Below, one piece after another: positions 56,144 to 64,000 of a stretch of DNA of 64,000 nt (its first letter is position 1; each line of letters opens with the position of its first letter). The stretch is from Trichodelitschia bisporula. Taxonomy: Eukaryota > Ascomycota > Dothideomycetes > Phaeotrichales > Phaeotrichaceae. The translations under genes and the position numbers were made by a program. The stretch is from NCBI GenBank assembly GCA_010356995.1, contig ML996704.1, positions 542,404 to 606,403 of the forward strand. Direction: 5' to 3'. The notes beneath the pieces are model-generated. The model was not told the DNA's origin, did not search any database, and saw only the letters and a list, made by a program, of their open reading frames with translations.

Positions 56144-58321
56144 ATGCGCCCTAAGGAGCTCAGATTCGAAGGAGGTAGCACATCTCTAAAGTTGTTCCTC
56201 GTTCACTGCCGGACTCCCACCTTCCTGCAGCGTAACGTGAGAGCCGTCCTGAACGCGCATGAGAAGGCGGGGGGGAAAGCGAAAAACCCATCAGTGAGTA
56301 GGAAGCCGACAGCAGTTCGTATCGCTTGGGACACTGTGGATCTACCTGAAGAAGCCATCTGGCATCGAGCACAGGAAATGGCGGAACCGCAGTTGGTGGT
56401 GAGTGTGAAGGGGCTGAAGCCTATGAGAGGCCGCAATGGAGATCCTCGCATCGCTCTGAAAACTCGGCTCGGGCGCTTCCAGGTCGTCCAACTTTCATGC
56501 GATATTGAAGTCTCCGTCTGGCATACTCAGGACAACCTTAAGCGGAGCCTCTGGCGAGAAGTCCAGACAGCTCACCTGGTCGGGAGAGTCTACGAGGACA
56601 ACACCATCGACTTGAACGTCAATATCGAGAAGCTGTTTGTCATCAAAAAGAAGAACCTTCTGGTTCGGATCCAAAATGGGAAGAGATGGGTCCAGGGCCT
56701 CGACAATAACTACGAAATGTGCCTGAAGCTTCAGTTCCAGTCCAGCGAGGACGCCGAACAGATCATGCCCCTGCTGTACGGCTCGCAGGTAGCTTCTCCT
56801 TACACGCCCAAGACGAACCTCGCTGCGAAATGGCTTGGTCTTCCCAAGTGTCCACCGGCAGGTACGGTTCTCCCAATCAGCCGCATTTTTGAAGGCAGGA
56901 AGAAGATGACGGAGTACGGCTACGAGATTGAAGTGGGCTGGGAAACTGACCTAGATGTCGGCTGCGAAGTCGACATGGGGTGGCAGGTCAGGGGTCCTAT
57001 CTTAAACAACGTCAATCACCTCATCAAGTCGGCGGCAAGCAAGCTGAAGCCCGAAGCTGAAGCGATGGACGTTGACAAGAATTCCGTCAAGGTCGTATAT
57101 CGGTGGGACGATCGCGCGGTGACTGTGAGCGGTTTCTCGTGTCTTTATTGCAGAAAGACGGAGAAAAGCGCCACTCGCCTGCGGTTTCACCTCGAACACT
57201 TCCATGCTAGTCGCAAAGAGACTTTCAGCATCATTAGCCGCGATGGCCGTCATGTCACGTTCTCTATGCCAAAACAAGGAAAGGGGGGTGGGAGAAAGAG
57301 TCCAGAGCCGGAAGCGTTCCCAGGGAAGCCGATTGTTGTCAACGGCCCCGACCCGAACACCAAGGGAATGCCCAATCCTACTGGCCACCTTTGGGTCGCC
57401 CCGAACGACACTTTTGATATCAACAAGTACTTGGACGGCGGCGACACGTGGGTCGCGCGGGGCCTAAAAGGCAGAAAAGGCAAAGCCACCCCGTCCGCAG
57501 CGCAGTCAGATGTCGAGGAAGAGACTCCTCGCAAGGGCCCCGAAGACGTGCAGCTCACGCTAAGCCGTGGACCTACCGCTCGTAAGCGCTACGTGGTGCC
57601 CTATCCAGAGCATGGGGGACAGTTCTGGTCGACCAAGGAGAAACGCGTTCTTCGCCCTGGCGAGTTCCTCAGCGAGAGCGACGATGAGCCGGAGATGTCT
57701 TGGCAGGCACCACAGCGACGCGCTGTATATGCCAACATTAATGTCTGTGAGGATGAAAAGGATGTGCTCGTGAGCTGGGAACTGCACATCATGCGCGAGA
57801 ATCTAGCGGGCGACCGCTACTACGGTGATGCGGCCATCCGCTACACACACGCGCGGATGAAGTGGCTATTGCAGAAGCCGGAGCGTTTGGAGGCGTGGTA
57901 TAAGAAGCTCCGGCGTATGAAGCAGCAGAAACTCCTCGAGGAGAACTTTCTCGTCTTCATTCTGGAAATGATACGCAAGCAGAACGAGAAGTACTATCGC
58001 GAGAGGGAGATTCCAGACTCTGAGGGTGGGGATGCGATGCAGATCGACGACGACACCCCGGAAGTGGAAATCCCCCAAACGAACCCGATCCCACGTAGGC
58101 GCAAGGATGCATGTATTTGCGGCGAGCTGGCTACGACTCTAGCAGACACTATCATGTGTTTCAACAGCGATGTAAGACAAACTCTCCAGATCTTCTTGCG
58201 TTTCTAACTCTTATACTAGGTTTGTAAATACCCCCTCTTCCACCTCAAGTGCATAGGCCTCACAACCCCGTTGCGCGGTTGGGTATGCCTGGAATGCATG
58301 AAGAAGGAAGAAGAAGCATAA
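56144..58321 (+). CDS. SUZ12: Suz12-like polycomb protein (VEFS box) with C2H2 and PHD fingers
   Basis: Suz12 is a core PRC2 subunit that helps place H3K27 methylation. Two exons (56144-58171, 58220-58321) give 709 residues. A C2H2-type finger CLYCRKTEKSATRLRFHLEH (followed by FH) lies at about 332-353. The VEFS-like box lies at about 542-630: VSWELHIMRENLAGDRYYGD, then RYTHARMKWLL and LLEENFLVFILEM. The last junction completes a C4HC3 PHD finger: CICGE, MCFNSDVC, FHLKC and GWVCLEC. The start is the first ATG after a stop; a 5' exon is possible because PTFLQRNVRAVL lies very near the start. Identity rests on zinc finger plus VEFS order; the PHD is unusual. Confidence 0.78.
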
Positions 58322-59024
58322 GCAGAGGAGTAAGTGAATACGTTTCGGCTGGTTTTTTTTCGTTGGGCGTGTATGGAGTTATGGTGTGCTCGTTGCGTCA
58401 TGGCGATTTAGACGGTTGCGTGGCAGCATTGGGTACCCTGGGCGGCGAGCTGCGGTAAATGCATGGGCAACGGGCTGTTGCGATGGCGTTGTGGGCTTCG
58501 TGTACTTACCCCCAGGGGCTTGGCTTCATAGCCTCGGTGTGAGGTGTTATCATGTCAGAGAGGTTACTCTTGCTGTCCTGGACGGTTGTGGAGAAATTCG
58601 TAATCTGGTGGATTGGCCTTGAGATGAACGCCAAGCTTTTATATCGGACCAAATGCCTGGGATTTGGTGCTCCATTGGTTACATAACTGGACCTTCAACG
58701 GCCGTTCACTCCAAATTCGCAGATTTTGAGCGTTTTTCGACCCAGTTGAGGATCCAACGTATAAGCTGGCTTGTAGAGGCAGGTTGAGAGAGTTAACAGA
58801 ACCAACCTCCGCATCCCAGTTAGCTTGTTTTTCGTACCCCGACCCATCAACACGCAACACCTCGCGTTTGTTTAATAGTCCCAAGCGACAGACATACACG
58901 CTATCGGCCTCACTATTCGTTCGAATTGAAATCGGTGATGGTCAGATTCAACGCCTGTATTCGTCAATTCTTCAGACCGCTGTCCTTTTCAAAACCATAT
59001 TCCAGCAGTACTAAAGCAGCCAGG
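58322..59024. other. Intergenic between Suz12-like gene and the decayed island
   Basis: 703 bp; nothing supported. Confidence 0.45.
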
Positions 59025-60600
59025 ATGAACCAGTCGCAGCCCTTTGAGGAGGAGCGACTCCCCTGGTATCGCGCGGACCAGTTTTATCCCGTACATATGG
59101 GAGAGACATTTATCTATAAGTACAAGGTTGTGGGCAAAGCTCGGATACGGTGCCTACTCTACTGTTTGGCTGTGCCGAGATACGAAGTCAAGAAATCTAC
59201 CTAGGACCATTTGGACTTAGAATGCTGACTGATACAGCAGAGATTCTGGCTTTGTAGCCCTCAAAGTCTGTACTCGGGATGAGACTGGATCCTTGCGAAA
59301 TAATCGAGAGCTGAAATTTTACGAGCATGTCAGTCCACTCAACTCACAGCATGACGGCCAAGCATATATTCGCGGCCTCTTAGAGACATTCGAAATCAAT
59401 GGTCCATCTGGAAAGCATTTATGTCTCGTTCAGCCTCCAATTCATATGACCATCCGGGAGCTTCAGTGCCAGAATCCGCCGAAGCGGCTCAACAAGCAGA
59501 TTTTTAACTGAACCCTTTTCAACCTGCGTAGCGGACTCACTTTCCTTCATGATGAAGCAAAAGTGGTACATACCGGTGGGTTTGTAATTGCTATATACCT
59601 TGAGCATTGAATTGACTTCCTCACAACAGACATTAATCCGTCGAACATTGATAAAAGGAGATGTGTGGTCAATGGAAACATCACAGCATCACAAGTTAGA
59701 CCGAAGGTCTGTCCATGAACAAGTTGCTTAATTGTCAAAGAGGTGGGGATCCCGAGTCTACTTATACTAGAGCCCTGTGGCTGAAACTAGGTAAGGCTGA
59801 ACACAGCCACCGCTTTCTAACAAACATCACGCTAAGCATTCACGATGAGTCTCTACTCCCAGGAATTTGAACGAGCGGAAGCCGAGGAACCATCGCCAAT
59901 AAAAGTAATCGATGAAACTCGCACGATCTATGGTTCTCGAAAACTTGGTCTTCCGAAGGGCTCGCTTTGGGGCCAGCCTGTCCTGTGTGAGTTTGGAGAG
60001 GCGCGAATTGGCCAGACCCATAAAGGTCTGATTCAGGCTGAGCTCTATCGTGCCCTGGAAGTTATGTTCAACATGGAATGGAACTATAGTGTTGACATCT
60101 GGAATGCAGCTGTCCTGGTAAGTTTTCCAATCCCTGGTAACTATCGCTAAACCTACATTCTACTAACTTATCCCTCCCAGATATGGGATCTATTTGAGGG
60201 TCAACACCTATTCATGCTCTAGATGAAGCTCAAAAAGTGTCAGCAACACACCACGTTGCTGAGATGGTAGGGTACCTTGGAAGCCCCCCTCTTGAGTATC
60301 TACGTCGGAGCGAAGTCACAAACAATGTTTTTGATGAGAAAGGCCAGTATGCTCTCGAACTCTGCCCAGCTTTCTCATGATCTAACGGGTTGTTAGGCCA
60401 CTGGAAAGGTGCAGGAGGTGTCGCGGTGCCAGAAATGTCTCTCGAGCGAGCTGAGATTGTCTTGGAAGGTGAAGAGAGAAGGCAATTCCTCATTTTCGTG
60501 AGGTCGATGCTCAAATAGTTACCAGAAGGGAGACGGGGAGCCGCCGAACTTCTTACCGACGCCCTGCTTGGAAGGGGCTATTCCTTGAATGTAGACCCAG
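59025..60600 (+). pseudogene. Decayed SRPK-like protein kinase copy
   Basis: The family is a Ser/Arg-protein-kinase-like group common in Pezizomycotina, often many copies per genome. The copy starts LPWYRADQFYPVHMGETF and retains CTRDETGSLRNNRELKFYEH, LLETFEINGPSGKHLCLV, HTDINPSNI (loop split by an intron), AEEPSPIKVIDETRTIYGSR and EFGEARIG. Breaks seen: one extra base in the Gly loop (59135-59140; the other frame reads GKLGYGAYSTVW), a TGA at 59509-59511, a frame shift near 59850, a 2-base loss in the LF-ALDEAQ region near 60212 and a TAG replacing the usual Trp of LKWLPE (60516-60518). The activation-loop DFG reads EFG. Extra sequence of about 170 bp parts DINPSNI from the SIHDES segment. 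Confidence 0.85.
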
Positions 60601-60849
60601 GCTGCGGCCAACACAACCTCAGCCTATTTCTCGGATTGTACTATGCTGTAATTAGTTTGCTCTTCTGGAAGCCGAAGACGATGAAGGTCCCGATTTTTTG
60701 GCAACCTAGAAAAAGTCACAATGGCTCCACAAATCCTTATATAAGGGTGCTGACGCCATAGCAAAACGGTTTCTACCTAATGCTTCACATTCTTGATTTA
60801 AGCCGGTTATTTACCTCCGAAGCGACGAACAACATTCCCTTCCCCTGCA

Positions 60850-61335
60850 ACAGCCGTTATTTCTCATCCAGTTATTACGGATCTGACCGTGTGCATCTCT
60901 CCCCCTTCCACCTGTGAACTGGACCCGCACGATTGGCACCGCGTAGAAAAAGTTCCATATCTATACACATCGAAGCAGAGTGCATGGCTGTATGTAGCAC
61001 TAGTGAATGAGAAAGAACTTGTGGCTGAGGATCTACTGGTTACAGATATCAGAGTCGGCGAGCCGCCGCCCATCTGAGTTTGGATCATTCATGGGAGAGT
61101 CGACCTGGCGGAATCTGGGTACTGAGAAGCAAATTCTCTGGCAAGGTTGGGCAAGCTGTGACAGAGGTCGACGTTCTATTTGGTGTCGATGCCGTTGACC
61201 CACGACCACAATGGACCCCCATGCGATCACCGCTCCAACTTAACGCTCAATCGAATGTACCGGTTGCAAGGCTAAGCGTACTCCATGGTAGGGCCAAGCC
61301 GAGGCCAGATAATCGGGCTTCTTTGAGGGTCAGTG
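60850..61335 (+). pseudogene. Truncated Dcr2-like calcineurin-type phosphoesterase, N-terminal fragment
   Basis: Retains the region before the catalytic domain of fungal Dcr2-type phosphoesterases: CELDPHDWHRVEKVPYLYTS, then KQSAWLYVALVNEKELVAED, LLVTDIRVGEPPP, WESRPGGIWVLRSKFSGK, VTEVDVLFGVDAVDPRPQW and RLSVLHGRAKPRP. The frame shifts once near 61070 and the match stops at RASLRV, just where the metallophosphatase core (with the DxH motif) should start. So no catalytic residues remain. It lies just downstream of the broken kinase, in the same orientation. Fragment status is clear; exact limits are not. Confidence 0.7.
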
Positions 61336-61357
61336 TTAACTGGTTAACCCACTGTTT

Positions 61358-61716
61358 TCAGAGCGCCAACGACCGACGATAACCACGTTTCGTTGAATCT
61401 GACAGTTCCTTCTTCACTTCCTCTCCATTGACAGTATCCTTGTTGCTTTCCGAGCCCTGGATGCGTGCCCGCTCGAAGAAGGAGTTTGCCGAGTTGAGCT
61501 GCGCCATTAGGAAATGACGCCCAAGAGCGCTACAGAGAAGGCCAATAACGGCGAGAACAAAGACAATACAAAAGGAAGAGCAAAAATGTGGCGCAGAGAA
61601 GGGACTTCGAAGCCTGAAGCAAGACTAAGTAATATGAGGTAAGGAAAGAAAAACAGCGGGCGGGAGAGAGGGATTTTATCGATCACAGACGTGGCGAAGC
61701 ACCTCTCGAGCGCCAT
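61358..61716 (-). other. Hydrophobic coding-like segment, uncertain
   Basis: Two overlapping minus frames look coding-like. One (61716 to 61507) opens with an ATG, MALERCFATSVIDKIPLSR, and is very hydrophobic. The other ends at 61358 with a membrane-type segment (FVLAVIGLLCSALG) then a hydrophilic tail (NSANSFFERARIQGSESNKD). They could be pieces of one spliced or broken membrane-protein gene. The end abuts the Dcr2 fragment. No family known. Confidence 0.3.
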
Positions 61717-62193
61717 GCTGTCGTCAAAAACATGCTCTGAGGGTGGAAGAGCCTGACATCGCCGCAGTGTGGTCGCATGGACTCGGAGGGTTCCCGTTTC
61801 GGCACCCCTGGGTCCCAAAACTGGGCACCCTCGCACCCCGTCTAAAGTTGACCAACACGATACAACAGAAGTCAGCACTCGCCGATCATCGCCATTGGTC
61901 TATCAGGGAAATTCAGGCGAAGGTGTTGAGCTGAGGATGAACGGGGTGAAGGGGGGTGAAGAGAGGGTGAATTCTGCCTGTATCAAGGTGGCGAGGGCAC
62001 CTAACCGAAACGGGCACATCAAAAAAAGATGTTGAGTCCGATTACCTAGGTAGTCAGTCTTGTTTGAACGCACGTCTCCCTTGAAGACCTAACTCATCCG
62101 GTGCTCTCCATATGTCGGCGCTCTGAATCCTCATCGCAAGAACACTTCCGAATACGCTAGTTCTAGACCCGGCCTGAATAATGCATCCCAACC
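61717..62193. other. Intergenic region
   Basis: No gene recognised. Confidence 0.45.
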
Positions 62194-62631
62194 TTAATCC
62201 CACTCCACCCCGTCGTAAGTCGGCTTCGAAGTGCTATTCACGCTCCAGGGCGTCTTCCCATCCCAGTTCTCCGGCTCATCACCCGACTCATCATCCTCTG
62301 ATCCCGCCTTTGAATCCCGCTTCCCCACTTCTTCCGCCAGTGATCTCCTCTTGTTCCCATCCTCCTCCTGCGCCCCGAACTTTGCCTGCTCAGCCTCCTC
62401 TCCAGCCTGCCGCTCCATATGTGATCTACGCCGCAGCGCGAACTGTCCTTCAATTCCCTGTCGACAGCGCGTGCAAATGCGCTCCCCGCGGGGCCAGCGC
62501 AGTAGGTGTTCGCGCTCGATGCCGACTTCGGTGGGGATGTGATTGGTCGTATTCGCGAGGGGGCAGAGGGAGGTGAGGATTGGGTAGCGTTGGTCGCAGG
62601 TGAAGCAGATGAGGGATATGGTTGTGCACAT
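62194..62631 (-). CDS. Small Cys-containing hydrophilic protein, unknown
   Basis: 145 codons, no intron needed, true ATG at 62631. It starts MCTTISLICFTCDQRYPIL and has cysteines in CFTC, CP and CTRC (RWPRGERICTRCRQG), a zinc-knuckle-like layout. The rest is charged, with Arg-rich and Glu-rich stretches (RRSHMERQAGEEAEQAKFG) and an acidic end (SEDDESGDEPENWDG). Small proteins of this layout occur in many Pezizomycotina, generally without known function. I do not recognise a named family. Confidence 0.55.
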   Translation of the reverse strand: MCTTISLICFTCDQRYPILTSLCPLANTTNHIPTEVGIEREHLLRWPRGERICTRCRQGIEGQFALRRRSHMERQAGEEAEQAKFGAQEEDGNKRRSLAEEVGKRDSKAGSEDDESGDEPENWDGKTPWSVNSTSKPTYDGVEWD

Positions 62632-63341
62632 GGTTGGATTGGTTTTGGGGGAGGGAGGAGGGAGGGAGGTTGTCGGGAGTGTAGATCGGTGTTAGGGAAT
62701 TGGAGGATGGTGTTGTCGGTGGGATTTGTTTGCGGACTGGCGAGGGAATGGAGGGAGGGGCTGAAGGCTGTGGTAGTGTTGGCGATGACGTTGTGGTGCG
62801 AGGGTTGGCTTTGCTTTGGTAGTTGTGGTTCGGTGTCTGGGCTTTGTGAAAGATGGGGGTGGTACAGCGAGTTGTGCGGAGAATAAAGATGGTGCCGATA
62901 AGAGGGCGGTTGAAAGAGAGATAAGGCGCGGAAAGTGATAGCGGGGGACAGTTCTGCTGAGTTTGGAGACCGAAAAGTGGTTGAGACATGAAGAACGATT
63001 GTGAAAGATGGGTCTATGTGAAGTAAGCTGAGGGAAGCTGAACAAGTGGAAGGCGTTCTCGTGGACTACAAGGTGCATCGTATGAAGGGTAGTAGCACTC
63101 CAGCACGCGACTGCATTCCATCTCGTGGAACCCTGCCACCTGCCTGGAATGGTAATTGGAAACTCAATGCCCTATCAAACTTCAACGGAGGCGACGGCAA
63201 ACAACTATTGGAACACTGGTCGGAGACATCACAAGTAGTGTAATATTGGTAGCAGGAGTATAGAGCGAGAACTTAGGAGTTTGTCTACACCATCTGGACA
63301 CTTAAATAGAATCCTACGCCCAAACGCCTCGCCTCAATTAT
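62632..63341. other. Intergenic region
   Basis: 710 bp. Overlapping minus frames (62450-62989, 62692-63078) are Pro/Ser/Thr-rich and not convincing. It should hold the promoter of the small Cys-containing gene. Confidence 0.45.
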
Positions 63342-63794
63342 TCAAGCAGCACGGTGCAGAAAATCGGCCGCATTAAGACCCATGTTTTGGAAATCCTCAT
63401 CCAGACGCAACTGCCACAACGCCCTGATTCCGATGTCGTCCAGAGTAGGGATAAGCCGAGGTTGGCGAAAGGCCAGTGTGCGATATAGCCCCAGCGCCAT
63501 GCCCATCCAGGACTCCCGAGGAACATCGGTGAGGATGTCTAGGATCACTTCATTGGGAGCGCCATGGAAAGGGTCGGACGCCGCCGGAGTAGACGCCATG
63601 ATCTCGGTGATTAGATGCCACGAGGGCGTGGGAAAGTAGCCCGGAATCCGACGTGAGAATTCGAGGTAGTAGGCGAATCCTAGGCTCACGTAGTCCCACC
63701 ATTCCAGTCGTTCCATGATATCGAGGAGGATTTCGTTTGGGAGGATCCAGAGAATCTCAGCTCCGAGTCTGGTGGTTGTGTAGTTGCTTGACAT
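63342..63794 (-). CDS. F-box-like protein with two F-box-type segments
   Basis: 150 codons from the ATG at 63794, single exon. Two LPNE-type segments are seen: ILPNEILLDIMERLEWWDY at about residue 17 and APNEVILDILTDVPRESWMG at about residue 79, each like the start of an F-box (LPxEIxxxI). F-box proteins link targets to SCF ubiquitin ligases through Skp1. No leucine-rich repeat or other target domain is present, so this is either a short F-box-only protein or a truncated one. It lies near the right edge with promoter sequence to the right. Confidence 0.6.
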   Translation of the reverse strand: MSSNYTTTRLGAEILWILPNEILLDIMERLEWWDYVSLGFAYYLEFSRRIPGYFPTPSWHLITEIMASTPAASDPFHGAPNEVILDILTDVPRESWMGMALGLYRTLAFRQPRLIPTLDDIGIRALWQLRLDEDFQNMGLNAADFLHRAA

Positions 63795-64000
63795 GATTGC
63801 GCTTCTGGTCCTTTGCTGGGTTGACGAAGAGGGAGAAGCAGATTATGCACACTATGCCGAATACCTACAAAGAGGTTTATTCGACGCGCCTACTCGGCAT
63901 GTACTTTGGCGAGTCGTGATTGCTGCGGATCACTAGCTCCAATACTTGACAGTCGGGTCCAGACGACACTTGCCAAGACCCAACTCCCAATGCCTACCAC
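63795..64000. other. Right edge, upstream of F-box-like gene
   Basis: 206 bp; nothing recognised beyond the expected promoter. Confidence 0.4.

Noticed and set aside
1-64000. tRNA, rRNA or CRISPR features
   Set aside because: I looked for B-box-like GGTTCGAATCC on both strands, rRNA-like tracts and spaced direct repeats and saw none; a covariance-model scan would be needed to exclude tRNAs fully.

Overview
The window is nuclear chromosomal DNA of a filamentous ascomycete (Pezizomycotina). Genes are dense and on both strands. Introns are 41-70 nt, with GT/AG ends and CTAAC/CTGAC-type branch sites. The recognisable proteins are fungal: Pmt2, a Yme2-type protein, Tom5, a 20.8-kDa complex I subunit, an NADH-type glutamate synthase, Apc15/Mnd2, and a Suz12-like protein together with an Argonaute. 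I cannot name a genus from sequence alone. No virus-like element, LTR element, CRISPR array, rRNA or tRNA was recognised. Splice sites were placed by hand from conserved reading frames and short consensus sites.

Left third (0.1-24.5 kb): O-mannosyltransferase PMT2 (-), an MFS sugar transporter (-), a ubiquitin-protease-like gene with one frame break (-), tRNA methyltransferase TRM9 (+), a small secreted protein (-), a WW-domain protein like WWM1 (+), an undescribed four-exon small gene (+), mitochondrial YME2 (-), elongation factor IWS1 (-), the tiny four-exon TOM5 (+), nucleoporin NUP57 (-) and a complex I CHCH subunit (+). IWS1/TOM5 and NUP57/complex I are head-to-head pairs that share promoters of about 0.4 kb.

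Middle (25-49 kb): an Argonaute with a long Thr/Pro/Lys repeat tail (+), a mitochondrial GTP/GDP carrier (+), the Rab GTPase YPT1 (+), the replisome WD40 protein CTF4/Mcl1 (-) head-to-head with histone chaperone CHZ1 (+), then a 5.1-kb stretch with no gene I can support, then glutamate synthase GLT1 (+, 2142 residues).

Right part (49-64 kb): a Trp-rich small ORF and APC15 (both -), a gene-poor stretch with weak candidates, a Suz12-like VEFS protein with C-terminal PHD finger (+), then a decayed island holding a broken SRPK-like kinase copy and a truncated Dcr2-like phosphoesterase fragment. A Cys-rich small protein and an F-box-like protein (both -) lie at the edge.

Most genes are housekeeping: secretion and glycosylation, mitochondrial import and metabolism, nuclear transport, chromatin, replication and nitrogen assimilation. 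The least explained items are the hidden four-exon gene at 15.5-16.0 kb, the Argonaute tail and its altered MID pocket, the frame-broken ubiquitin-protease-like gene, and the pseudogene island at 59-61.4 kb.
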